A stretch of 64,000 bases of DNA from Crossiella sp. CA-258035 (GTDB lineage: Bacteria > Actinomycetota > Actinomycetes > Mycobacteriales > Pseudonocardiaceae), in assembly GCF_030064675.1 (NCBI RefSeq), contig NZ_CP116413.1, positions 7,965,501-8,029,500 on the forward strand, written 5' to 3'. The notes under the pieces are model-generated. The model made no database searches. It saw only the letters and a list, made by a program, of their open reading frames with translations, and was not told the DNA's origin. Shown in pieces: positions 9,341 through 17,059 of this stretch. The first letter of the stretch is position 1. Each line of letters starts with the position of its first letter. The position numbers and the translations under genes were made by a program.

Positions 9341-9620
9341 ACAGAGGCACCACGCGACGAGCCGAAAGGCAACGGCGGGCGAGACGAGGCGAGAGGGCGC
9401 GGACAGAGCAGCGCCGGGCGAAGCGGCGCGAGGCGAAGGAAGGCGAGACGGCGCGGGACGACGCGGGCCGGGCCGGACCAAGAGCGCGCGGGGCGGCGCG
9501 ACGAAGCGGCACGGGGCGAGGCGAGGCTGGTCAGCTCGGGGCGGCGCGCGGCGAAGCGGGACAGGCCAAAGCGCCGGAAGCAGCAGCGGCAGCAAGCACC
9601 CAACGCAACCCGCACCGGCG
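9341..9620. repeat. Purine-skewed low-complexity tract
   Basis: About 280 bp made largely of short G/A-rich words such as GGCGAGACGA, GCGAAGCGG and GGCGCGGGACGA, with very few T on the plus strand. No convincing gene is seen on either strand; open frames crossing it translate to Arg/Ala/Gly runs. It directly abuts the truncated end of the DUF523 relic and lies downstream of ssrA. It looks like expanded degenerate sequence. Confidence 0.6.
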
Positions 9621-9625
9621 ATGGG

Positions 9626-9675
9626 GGTCCGGGGGCAAGCCCCCGGCTGGGGGTCCGGGGATTCGCCCCCCGGTG
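9626..9675. terminator. Two tandem GC hairpins
   Basis: Two successive near-copies of GGGGTCCGGGG...CCCCCGG occur. The first forms CCGGGGGC / GCCCCCGG and the second CCGGGG / CCCCGG. Neither has a U-tract. They lie downstream of ssrA and may back up its terminator or be a dispersed palindromic repeat. Confidence 0.45.
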
Positions 9676-9685
9676 AGATGACGAA

Positions 9686-9738
9686 GGCCGAGCCCAGGCT
9701 CGCGCTTTCTGCGAGCATGGACTCGGCCTTCGGCCGAG
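9686..9738 (-). terminator. ssrA terminator hairpin
   Basis: Immediately after the tmRNA 3' end, CTCGGCC-TTC-GGCCGAG (9722-9738) forms a perfect 7-bp stem. An alternative longer fold pairs 9686-9703 with 9711-9728 around a 7-base loop, with an internal bulge. No strong U-run follows. Confidence 0.6.
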
Positions 9739-10107
9739 TGGAGGTGCCGGGAATCGAACCCGGGTCCTCTGTCGCTTTGCCAGGACTTCTCCGTGCGCAG
9801 TCTGCTGTGTCTCTACTCGGCCCTGTTGATCACGCAGACAAGTCCAACATGACGGGCCCAGTCACTGTGGGCTTCCCCGTTGCTCCCCGTGACCGGGAAC
9901 GCGGGTAAGTCTCCTAGCTGATGCCGGGCACCGGGTCGGAGACGCACCCGGGCCGACAGCGTTGCTCTTACCGTCAGGCGGCGAGAGCGAACGCGCGCTG
10001 ATTGTTGTCGGCGCTTGATTTTTTTGCAGCGACGCTTGCGGTGGTCATCTGCCTGCACCGGCACGCTTCCCCTGACTCAACGTCCAGAGTCGAAACCGTT
10101 CACCCCC
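9739..10107 (-). ncRNA. ssrA: Transfer-messenger RNA (tmRNA)
   Basis: 369 nt. The tRNA-like ends pair: GGGGGUG at the 5' end with CACCUCC at the 3' end, then discriminator A. CCA is not encoded. The T-arm GGTTCGATTCC is present. A resume codon GCA opens a 17-codon tag, AKKSSADNNQRAFALAA, then stops at TGA; the ALAA ending is the protease-recognised degron typical of tmRNA tags. The RNA rescues stalled ribosomes together with SmpB, encoded about 4.4 kb away in this window. Open frames through this region are artefacts. Confidence 0.97.
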
Positions 10108-10254
10108 GTGGGTTGTGGATCTGCTTCCACCAAGGATAACGCTTCGGGGGCCGCTGGTCATTCCGGTTCCCCCGCGGAGGTGGGGACAGCCCTACCACCA
10201 GGTGACAGGGCTCCTCCATGGTCGGCCGGACCGGCATGCCGCAGGCTTTGCGGT

Positions 10255-11523
10255 ATGACGGAGACCACCGCCCTGCGCCGAGTCGGCGACAGCGTGAAGA
10301 GCGCCGCCCGCTCCGCGCTCTACCTGCTGTCCGGGTTCCCGCTGAGCCTGTTCTGGTTCGTGCTGTTCGTGACCCTGCTGGCGGTCAGCGCGGGCACCGC
10401 GATCATCTGGGTGGGTGTCTTCCTGTTCATCGCCACCCTCTTCCTCGCCCGCGGCGCGGCCAGCCTGGAGCGGATCTGGCTGGGCATCGTCATGGGCCAC
10501 GCGGTGCCCCAGCCTTACCGCAGGCTGCCGGAGGGCGGTCCGCTGACCAAGCTCAAGCGACTGGTGACCGACCCCGCCACCTGGCGTGACCTGGCCTTCC
10601 TGGTGGTCCTGTTCCCGGTGCGGCTGTTCGGCTTCGTGTTCGGGCTGGTGCTGACCGTGCTGCCGCTGCCCTTCCTCAGCGCGCCGTTCTGGTACTGGAC
10701 GGTGCCCGGCGGCATCCAGATGAACCTGGCCTTCAACTGGACCATCGACACCCTGTGGGAGTCCCTGCTGACGGTGCCCATCGGCGCGCTGCTGGCCGTG
10801 CCCTGCCTGGCCGGCCTGCGCGGCCTCGGCTGGGTCTACGGCCAGCTGGCCGCGGCTCTGCTGCGGCCCAGCTCGGTGCAGGCGCTGGCCACCGAGGCGA
10901 CCGAGCTGCGGGCCAGCCGGGCCCGTGGGGTGGACGCGGCCGAGGCCGAGCGCAGGCGGATCGAGCGGGACCTGCACGACGGGGCCCAGCAGCGCCTGGT
11001 CTCGGTGGCCATGGAGCTCGGCCGCGCCAAGGCCAAGCTGGACACCGACCCGGAGGCCGCGCGGGTGCTCATCGACGGCGCGCACTCCGAGGCCAAGCAG
11101 GCCATCGCCGAGCTGCGTGACCTGGCCCGCGGCATCTATCCCGCCGTGCTCGGCGACCGCGGCCTGGACGCCGCGCTCTCCGCGCTGGCCGGTCGCTGCC
11201 CGGTGCCGGTGCACGTCTCGGTGGAGCTGCCGCAGCGGCCGCCGACCGTGGTGGAGAGCACCGCGTACTACATCGTGGCGGAGTCGCTGACCAACGTGGC
11301 CAAGCACGCGAAGGCGGTCACGGTCGCGGTGACCGTGCAGCGGCACGGGGACCGGGTGCTGGTGGAGGTCTACGACGACGGCAAGGGCGGCGCCACGCCG
11401 CAACCGGGGGGTGGGTTGGCCGGACTGGCGGACCGGGCTGCCACCATCGACGGTGTGCTGACCGTGGACAGTCCCGTGGGCGGGCCGACCAAGATCCGGG
11501 CGGAGCTGCCGTGCGCGTGGTGA
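10255..11523 (+). CDS. NarL-type sensor histidine kinase
   Basis: 422 residues. The N-terminus has several hydrophobic segments (about residues 22-70 and 110-200), matching the multi-pass sensor domain of Streptomyces-type kinases. The HisKA_3 box is ERRRIERDLHDGAQQRLV with His241, and a HATPase domain follows (EVYDDGKGGA, GGGLAGLADRA). The response regulator gene overlaps its last 13 bp, indicating translational coupling. The ATG at 10255 lacks a clear ribosome site. It lies 147 bp from divergent ssrA. Signal unknown; such kinases often sense cell-envelope or membrane stress. Confidence 0.93.
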   Translation: MTETTALRRVGDSVKSAARSALYLLSGFPLSLFWFVLFVTLLAVSAGTAIIWVGVFLFIATLFLARGAASLERIWLGIVMGHAVPQPYRRLPEGGPLTKLKRLVTDPATWRDLAFLVVLFPVRLFGFVFGLVLTVLPLPFLSAPFWYWTVPGGIQMNLAFNWTIDTLWESLLTVPIGALLAVPCLAGLRGLGWVYGQLAAALLRPSSVQALATEATELRASRARGVDAAEAERRRIERDLHDGAQQRLVSVAMELGRAKAKLDTDPEAARVLIDGAHSEAKQAIAELRDLARGIYPAVLGDRGLDAALSALAGRCPVPVHVSVELPQRPPTVVESTAYYIVAESLTNVAKHAKAVTVAVTVQRHGDRVLVEVYDDGKGGATPQPGGGLAGLADRAATIDGVLTVDSPVGGPTKIRAELPCAW

Positions 11524-12152
11524 TCACCGAGGACTCGGTGCTGCTGCGGGCGGGCATCGAGCGGCTGCTGGCCGATGACGACATCCACACCGTGGCCAGC
11601 ACCGGGGACGGGGCGGACCTGCTGGACCTGGTGACCGAGCACAAGCCGGACCTGGCCGTGGTGGACGTGCGGATGCCGCCGACCTTCACCGACGAGGGCC
11701 TGCGCGCGGCGCTGGCGGTCCGGGAGCACTACCCCGGCTTCCCGGTGCTGGTGCTCTCCCAGTACGTGGAGGAGCGCTACGCGGTGGAACTGATCGGCGG
11801 CGGCGCGGCCGGGGTGGGCTACCTGCTCAAGGAGCGGGTGGCCGACGTGGCCGAGTTCGTGGACGCGGTCCGCCGGGTCGCCGCGGGCGGCACCAGCATC
11901 GACCCGGACGTGATCGCCCAGCTGCTCGGCCGCCGCCGCGATCCGCTGGAGCAGCTCACCCCGCGCGAGCGCGAGGTGCTGACGCTGATGGCCGAGGGCC
12001 ATTCCAACCTGGCCATCGCCAAGACGCTGCGGGTCTCCGACGGCGCGGTGGAGAAGCACATCGGCAACATCTTCGCCAAGCTCACCCTCGAACCCACGCC
12101 CGACGAGCACCGCAGGGTCCGCGCGGTGCTGACCTACCTAGGCCACCACTGA
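11511..12152 (+). CDS. NarL/LuxR-family response regulator
   Basis: 213 residues from a GTG that overlaps the kinase gene by 13 bp. The receiver domain has phospho-acceptor Asp52 (AVVDVRMPP) and conserved Lys in YLLKERV. The C-terminal LuxR helix-turn-helix reads LTPREREVLTLMAEGHSN, then AIAKTLRVSDGAVEKHI. It is the cognate output of the preceding kinase. The 3' end overlaps the convergent TetR gene by 15 bp. Confidence 0.95.
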   Translation: MRVVITEDSVLLRAGIERLLADDDIHTVASTGDGADLLDLVTEHKPDLAVVDVRMPPTFTDEGLRAALAVREHYPGFPVLVLSQYVEERYAVELIGGGAAGVGYLLKERVADVAEFVDAVRRVAAGGTSIDPDVIAQLLGRRRDPLEQLTPREREVLTLMAEGHSNLAIAKTLRVSDGAVEKHIGNIFAKLTLEPTPDEHRRVRAVLTYLGHH

Positions 12153-12749
12153 CCAGCTCCGCAACGCCGCCAGCGCGCCGTCCAGCGCGGCCGCCAGCGG
12201 CTCGTGCGAGCGCATGCCCTGGCTGAGCAGCTTCCCGCCCTGCAACGCCGCGAGCAGCACCAGCGACAGCCGCTCGGGGTCGGCCTCGGCCCGCAGCAGC
12301 CCGTTGTCCCGCATCCGCACCAGCCCGGCCAGCAGGTAGCCGCGCCAGCGCTCCAGGTGCCCGGTCAGCTCGGCGGCCAGCGCCTCGTCGTTGCCCGCGA
12401 CCTCGGCGGCCAGCGCGCCGACCGGGCAGCCGTAGTGCGGCTGCCCGGCGTAGTGCGCGAGCACCGCCTCCCGCCAGCCCTCCCAGGCCGCCCAGCTGTC
12501 CAGGGTGTCCAGCCAGGGCCGCTGGGCCTCGATGAACCGGCCGCTCTGGAAGGCCGCGATCGCGCCGACCAGGTCGCTCTTGCCGCCGGGGAAGTAGTGG
12601 AAGAGCTGGCTCTTGCTGGTGCCGGTGCGCTCCCGGATGTCGTCCAGGCTGGTGCCGCCGACGCCGTGCGCGAGCAGCAGGTCGGCCGCGGCCTCGACGA
12701 TCCGGGCCCGCGTGGCCGCCCCGCGCGCGGTGAGGTTTGCCGAGGTCAT
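12138..12749 (-). CDS. TetR-family transcriptional repressor
   Basis: 203 residues. The helix-turn-helix spans about 10-58 (ARIVEAAADLLLAHGVGG, then RTGTSKSQLFHYFPGGKSDL). The C-terminal region HYGCPVGALAAEVAG is typical of the TetR_C subgroup that controls neighbouring SDR or efflux genes. It is transcribed away from the SDR gene at 12841. Two TGGACTA-type palindromes lie between them, so it probably represses both. Its 3' end overlaps the NarL regulator. Confidence 0.94.
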   Translation of the reverse strand: MTSANLTARGAATRARIVEAAADLLLAHGVGGTSLDDIRERTGTSKSQLFHYFPGGKSDLVGAIAAFQSGRFIEAQRPWLDTLDSWAAWEGWREAVLAHYAGQPHYGCPVGALAAEVAGNDEALAAELTGHLERWRGYLLAGLVRMRDNGLLRAEADPERLSLVLLAALQGGKLLSQGMRSHEPLAAALDGALAALRSWSVVA

Positions 12750-12769
12750 GCGCCTGATCCTACCCGCTC

Positions 12770-12817
12770 TGGACTAGTCGGTCCACTTCTGTGCTAGCTT
12801 CTGGACTATACGGTCCA
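12770..12817. promoter_or_regulatory. Two TetR operators between tetR and SDR gene
   Basis: TGGACTAGTCGGTCCA at 12770-12785 and TGGACTATACGGTCCA at 12802-12817 are near-identical 16-bp palindromes (arms TGGAC/GTCCA, shared TGGACTAnnCGGTCCA), centred 32 bp apart, about three helical turns. They sit in the divergent promoter gap. Confidence 0.88.
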
Positions 12818-12840
12818 CTCAGCTCGGAAGGATCACTCCC

Positions 12841-13587
12841 ATGCGCTTGGCGAACAAGACCGCCCTGGTCACCGGCTCCACCAGCAACCTCGGCCGGGCC
12901 ATCGCGCTGGCCCTCGCGGCCGAGGGCGCGCACGTCCTGGTCACCGGCCGCAACGCCGAACGCGGCGCGGCCGTGGTGGCCGAGATCGAGGCCGCGGGCG
13001 GTCGCGCGGACTTCCTGGCCGCCGACCTCAGCGGCTCGCCGGAAGCCGCCCGGGAGCTCGCCGCCGCGGCCACCTCGCTGCTCGGCCGGATCGACATCCT
13101 GGTCAACAACGCGGGCGCGATCGGCGGCTCCAGCACCGCCGAGACCACTGAGCCGCGCTTCGACGAGGTCTTCGGCGTGAACGTGAAAGCCCCGTTCTTC
13201 CTCACCGCAGCCATCGCACCGGCCATGGCGGCCCAGGGTGGCGGCGTGATCGTCAACCTCGGCTCCTGGGTCGCTCGCCTCGGCATCCCGATCGGCGCGG
13301 CCTACGCCGCCTCCAAGGCCGCGCTGGAGTCCATGACCCGCTCCTGGTCCGCGGAGTTCGGCCCGGCCGGGGTGCGGGTCAACGCGATCTCCCCCGGCGT
13401 GGTGCACACCGCGGCCGACCACCCGGCCGTGGGCATGATGAAGGGCACCCCGTACGGGACCATCGGCGCGCCGGAGTCCATCGCAAAGGCCGCGGTCTAC
13501 CTGGCCAGCGCGGACGCGGAGTTCATCCACGGCGCGGTGCTGGACGTGGACGGCGGCCGGACCGGCGTGGCGGTGATCGCGGCCTGA
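12841..13587 (+). CDS. Short-chain dehydrogenase/reductase
   Basis: 248 residues of the classical SDR fold. It has a cofactor motif VTGSTSNLGRA, LVNNAG at 88-92, catalytic Ser142, Tyr155 and Lys159 (YAASK), and NAISPGVV after the active site. The C-terminus DVDGGRTGVAV is typical of 3-oxoacyl-ACP-reductase-like SDRs. It is NAD(P)(H)-dependent; the substrate cannot be deduced. AAGGAT lies 8 bp before the ATG. It is probably repressed by the divergent TetR protein through the two TGGACTA palindromes. Confidence 0.94.
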   Translation: MRLANKTALVTGSTSNLGRAIALALAAEGAHVLVTGRNAERGAAVVAEIEAAGGRADFLAADLSGSPEAARELAAAATSLLGRIDILVNNAGAIGGSSTAETTEPRFDEVFGVNVKAPFFLTAAIAPAMAAQGGGVIVNLGSWVARLGIPIGAAYAASKAALESMTRSWSAEFGPAGVRVNAISPGVVHTAADHPAVGMMKGTPYGTIGAPESIAKAAVYLASADAEFIHGAVLDVDGGRTGVAVIAA

Positions 13588-13588
13588 G

Positions 13589-14476
13589 TCAGCGGCCGAG
13601 CAGCCGGGCCGGGGTGTCGTGCAGCACCGCGCGCAGGAACTCCGGCCCCAGGTCCTGCGCCCAGCCCGCGATCGCCCGCAGCTGCTCGCTGTACTCGTAC
13701 GGAATATTCGGGTAGTCGGTGCCCAGCGCCACCCGGTCGCCGAACTCGGCCAGCCGCGCGGTCCAGTCCGCGGGCAGCGGCGCGTTCCGCTCGGTGAAGG
13801 CCACCCCGACCATGGTGGTGTCCAGGTGCACCCTCGGGTAGCGGCGCACCAGTTCCAGCGCGGCCAGGTAGTCCGGGGTGCCCGCGTGCGCGAGCACCGC
13901 GGTCAGCCGGGGATGGCGGCGCAGCACCGTCTCGAAGACGTCCAGCCCGGTGTGCCTGCCGGGCAGCGGCCCGTGTCCACAGTGGATGACCACCGGCACG
14001 CCGGACTCGGCGACCAGGCCCCACACCTTGTCCAGCAACGGATCCGCCGGGTCGTAGTCGCCGACCTGCACGTGCGCCTTCAGGCAGCGCACGCCGCGCT
14101 CCAGCGCGCGGGCCAGGTAGGCGTCCGCGCCGGGCTCGGGGTAGAAGGTGGCGGTGGGCACCGCGTCCGGCTCCCGCTCGGCGAACTCGGCGGCCCAGTC
14201 GTTGAGCCACTCGGCCATGGCCGGCTTGTGCGGGTAGAGCAGCGGCGCGAACCCGATCACGCCGAAGCCGCGCAGCACCGCCAGCCTGGTCGGCTCGTCG
14301 AAGCGGTAGCGCACCGGCCAGTCCACGCCGTAGTGCTCGCTGGCCGCGTCGAAGTAGGCCCAGACCTTCGCCAGCACCCGCTCCGGCATGAAGTGCACGT
14401 GGATGTCGATGAGTCCGGGCAGACCGAGCCCGCGCACCCAGTCGCGGATCTCCCCGTCGCTGCCCGGCCCGGTCAC
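13589..14476 (-). CDS. Amidohydrolase-2 family metal-dependent hydrolase
   Basis: 295 residues, TIM-barrel amidohydrolase of the ACMSD-like group (PF04909 type). The N-terminal metal motif is [13 protein letters not shown]. Further metal or active-site regions follow: [23 protein letters not shown] and the terminal Asp motif [12 protein letters not shown]. These enzymes hydrolyse or decarboxylate aromatic or lactone substrates; the specific one is unknown. The GTG at 14476 overlaps the smpB stop in a GTGA arrangement, so it is translationally coupled as the last gene of the smpB operon. Confidence 0.9.
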   Translation of the reverse strand: MTGPGSDGEIRDWVRGLGLPGLIDIHVHFMPERVLAKVWAYFDAASEHYGVDWPVRYRFDEPTRLAVLRGFGVIGFAPLLYPHKPAMAEWLNDWAAEFAEREPDAVPTATFYPEPGADAYLARALERGVRCLKAHVQVGDYDPADPLLDKVWGLVAESGVPVVIHCGHGPLPGRHTGLDVFETVLRRHPRLTAVLAHAGTPDYLAALELVRRYPRVHLDTTMVGVAFTERNAPLPADWTARLAEFGDRVALGTDYPNIPYEYSEQLRAIAGWAQDLGPEFLRAVLHDTPARLLGR

Positions 14477-14949
14477 CACTTGCCCTTGCGGATGCGCCCG
14501 GCGACCTTGGCCACCTCGCGCTCGGCGTCCCGCTTGGCCAGGTCGTGCCGCTTGTCGTAGGACTTCTTGCCGCGGGCCAGGGCCAGCTCGATCTTGACCT
14601 TGCCGTCGTTGAAGTACATCGACAGCGGCACCAGGCTCAGCCCGCTCTCCTTGAGCTTGCCGATCAGGCGCTCGATCTCCCTGCGGTGCAGCAGCAGTTT
14701 CCGGTTGCGCCGGGGCGTGTGGTTGGTCCAGGTGCCCTGGAAGTACTCCGGGATGTGCACGTTCCGCAGCCACACCTCACCGTCATCCACGGTCGCGAAC
14801 GCGTCGACCAGCGAGGCGCGGCCGAGACGGAGGCTCTTGACCTCCGTGCCGACCAGCACCACGCCGGCCTCGTAGGTGTCGACGATCGCGTAGTCGTGCC
14901 GAGCCTTGCGGTTCGACGCGATCACCTTGCGACCGGTTTCTTTGGGCAT
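14473..14949 (-). CDS. smpB: SsrA-binding protein
   Basis: 158 residues, the full family length. SmpB binds the tRNA-like domain of tmRNA and delivers it to stalled ribosomes. Landmarks are [33 protein letters not shown] and the basic tail [18 protein letters not shown], which inserts into the decoding centre. Start at ATG 14949; the frame stays open upstream through the MITE-like repeat, but that part is not SmpB. It follows ftsX on the same strand, separated by that repeat. Its partner ssrA is also in this window. Confidence 0.98.
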   Translation of the reverse strand: MPKETGRKVIASNRKARHDYAIVDTYEAGVVLVGTEVKSLRLGRASLVDAFATVDDGEVWLRNVHIPEYFQGTWTNHTPRRNRKLLLHRREIERLIGKLKESGLSLVPLSMYFNDGKVKIELALARGKKSYDKRHDLAKRDAEREVAKVAGRIRKGKW

Positions 14950-14973
14950 GGAGAAGACCTTACGTGCGGGGGC

Positions 14974-15137
14974 TAGGCCGCGTCTGGCGGATTTCGCCCG
15001 CGATCGCCGGGCCCAGCCCGTCCCTGACAGTGCCGCCGAACCGACCAAGTACGCCCAGTACGAGATCGGTCCGGCGGCACTGTCAGGAACGACCTGGACT
15101 CCGGCGCTCGCGCACGAAATCCGCCAGACACGGCCTA
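14974..15137. mobile_element. MITE-like element with TA target duplication
   Basis: A 160-bp element flanked by TA on both sides. Its ends are long imperfect inverted repeats of about 70 bp: GGCCGCGTCTGGCGGATTTC at the left, against GGCCGTGTCTGGCGGATTTC read from the right. The arms also share CCTGACAGTGCCGCCG. The centre is a short spacer. No transposase is encoded. A TA duplication fits mobilisation by an IS630/Tc1-type transposase in trans. It lies 6 bp after the ftsX stop and 24 bp before smpB. Confidence 0.75.
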
Positions 15138-15143
15138 TCCAGT

Positions 15144-16046
15144 TTACTGCCGCACGTACAGCCGCAGCGTGACGTAGCCGGTGACCGCCGAGATCACCAC
15201 GCCGACCAGGAACAGCCACGGCGAGACGAACAGCACATCGCCCATGCTGATCGCCGGGATCACGCCGTTGCGCACCGGCTCGGCCAGCACGCTGTCCACG
15301 ATGGTCGACTTGATGATGGCCAGGCCGCTGACCGCGAGGATGGCGCCGATCACGCCCGCCACCACGGCCTCGATGAGGAAGGGCAGTTGGGTGTACCACC
15401 GGGTCGCGCCGACCAGGCGCATGATGCCGACCTCCGTGCGTCTGGTGAACGCGGACACCTGGATGGTGTTGGAGATCAGCAGCAACGCGGCCAAGGCTTG
15501 CACCAGCGCGATGAAGAAGGTCGCGTTGCGCAGGCCGTTGAACACGTTGAACAGCTGGTCGATCAGCGCCCGCTGATCGTTGATCTTCGAGACGCCCGGT
15601 TTGTTGGCGTACTCCTTGGCCAGCGCCTCGAACCGGGTCGGGTCCTTGAGCTTGACCCGGAAGGAGGCGGGCAGCGACTCGGGACGGACGATCTCCACCA
15701 GGTCGCGGTTGGTCGCGTAGATCTCCTTGAACCGCTGGTAGGCCTTGTCGCGGCTCTCGTAGGTCACGGTGTCCACGAGCGGGCTCTCGGACAGGCTCTT
15801 GCGCAGGGCAGAGCAGATGTCCTGGGCGCAGTCCTTGTCATTGGCGCTGAGATCGCCAGAAAGGGTCACGCCGACCTGGAGCTTGTCGTAGTACTGGTTC
15901 TGCACCTTGTCGATGAGCCGCACGATCAGCAGGCCACCACCGAGCAGGCCGAGGGAGATCGCCGTCGTCAGGATCATCGCGATCGTCATCGTGATGTTCC
16001 GGCGCAGGCCGGTGATGACTTCGCTGAACACAAAACTGGCGCGCAT
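15144..16046 (-). CDS. ftsX: Cell-division permease-like protein FtsX
   Basis: 300 residues. A first membrane helix (about 20-42) is followed by a ~120-residue extracytoplasmic domain, then three C-terminal membrane helices in the FtsX/MacB arrangement. The conserved segment reads [18 protein letters not shown]. FtsX, with FtsE, couples cytoplasmic ATP hydrolysis to activation of periplasmic or extracellular peptidoglycan hydrolases at division. It is 50 bp downstream of ftsE in the conserved prfB-ftsE-ftsX-smpB order. No separate promoter was recognised. Confidence 0.97.
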   Translation of the reverse strand: MRASFVFSEVITGLRRNITMTIAMILTTAISLGLLGGGLLIVRLIDKVQNQYYDKLQVGVTLSGDLSANDKDCAQDICSALRKSLSESPLVDTVTYESRDKAYQRFKEIYATNRDLVEIVRPESLPASFRVKLKDPTRFEALAKEYANKPGVSKINDQRALIDQLFNVFNGLRNATFFIALVQALAALLLISNTIQVSAFTRRTEVGIMRLVGATRWYTQLPFLIEAVVAGVIGAILAVSGLAIIKSTIVDSVLAEPVRNGVIPAISMGDVLFVSPWLFLVGVVISAVTGYVTLRLYVRQ

Positions 16047-16096
16047 CGGGCTTCGGCGTTCCTTGGGTAGTCGGGGAGGAGGAGACGGGACCGGAA

Positions 16097-16786
16097 CTAC
16101 CGGCCGACGCCGTAGACCCCTCGGGCGTCGTCGCGGATGACCTTGCCGAGGTGCAGCTCCACCACCCGGCGGCGCATGGCGTCGACGATCGAGTGGTCGT
16201 GCGTCGCCATCAGCACGGTGGTGCCGGTGCGGTTGATCCGCTCCAGGAGCAGCATGATGTCCTGGCTGGTGTCGGGGTCCAGGTTGCCCGTTGGCTCGTC
16301 GGCCAGCAGCAGCAGGGGCCGGTTCACGAACGCTCGCGCGATCGCGACCCGCTGCTGCTCACCACCGGAGAGCTCGTTGGGCAGCCGGTCCGCCTTGCCG
16401 TCCAGACCGACCAGTTCCAGCACCTCGGGCACCACCTTGCGGATGGTGTGCCGCGGCTTGCCGATGACCTCCAGCGCGAACGCCACGTTCTCCGCGACGG
16501 TCTTGTTCACCAGCAGCCGGAAGTCCTGGAACACACAGCCGATGCGCTGGCGGAGCCTGGGCACACGGCGCCGCGACAGCTTGCCGACGTTGTAGTCGGC
16601 CACGTGCACGGTGCCCTTGCTCGGGGTCTCCTCCCGCAGCAGCAAGCGCAGGAACGTCGACTTGCCGGAGCCGGACGGTCCGATGAGGAAGACGAACTCG
16701 CCCTTGTCCACGTGCACCGACACATCGTCGAGCGCGGGACGGGTCGAGGTCTTGTATGCCTTGGACACGTGTTCGAGCCGAATCAC
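16097..16786 (-). CDS. ftsE: Cell-division ATP-binding protein FtsE
   Basis: 229 residues, one ABC ATPase domain. Walker A is GPSGSGKST, the Q-loop follows CVFQDFRLL, the signature is [14 protein letters not shown], Walker B is [12 protein letters not shown] and the switch His is in MATHDH. FtsE forms the cytoplasmic ATPase of the FtsEX complex. It starts at GTG 16786, directly at the conserved [10 protein letters not shown] sequence. The 273 bp separating it from prfB holds a remarkable inverted-repeat cluster that could carry its promoter or a processing site. Confidence 0.97.
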   Translation of the reverse strand: MIRLEHVSKAYKTSTRPALDDVSVHVDKGEFVFLIGPSGSGKSTFLRLLLREETPSKGTVHVADYNVGKLSRRRVPRLRQRIGCVFQDFRLLVNKTVAENVAFALEVIGKPRHTIRKVVPEVLELVGLDGKADRLPNELSGGEQQRVAIARAFVNRPLLLLADEPTGNLDPDTSQDIMLLLERINRTGTTVLMATHDHSIVDAMRRRVVELHLGKVIRDDARGVYGVGR

Positions 16787-16900
16787 GACGCCGGAGTCTA
16801 CTCATGCGACGTGTGAGTGCTGTGCGACGCAAGCCCGCAAGCGGGTATTCGGTCGGTTACATGGGGTGAACGGCACTCCGACCACCCCTTTTCCGCCCGC

Positions 16901-17040
16901 GTGTTGGCCGAATTCGTACGGTGTGTTGGCCGGAATACACGGAGGGTCAACACAAATGACCGTCAGTATCGGCCAACACACCGTACGAATTCGGCCAACA
17001 CGGCGTACGACAACGGCCAACACGGCGTTCGTGTCGGCCG
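16901..17040. repeat. Inverted-repeat cluster built on GTGTTGGCCG
   Basis: A perfect 32-bp inverted repeat (16901-16932 against 16970-17001) has a 37-bp spacer. Each arm itself contains two GTGTTGGCCG words around a GTACG core. Further CGGCCAACAC and GTCGGCCG words continue to 17040. The cluster fills most of the prfB-ftsE gap and contains no gene. It could be a structured RNA or terminator after prfB, a cluster of protein-binding sites, or a dispersed chromosomal repeat. Confidence 0.85.
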
Positions 17041-17059
17041 GTACGCGGGTGGGGGTTGG

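Noticed and set aside
9813..10064. Minus-strand 83-codon ORF (starting MPVQADDHRKRRCKK)
   Set aside because: It lies wholly inside the tmRNA and is out of frame with the tag peptide.
16901..17040. CRISPR array
   Set aside because: Repeats are inverted and nested with no regular spacers, and no cas genes are present.
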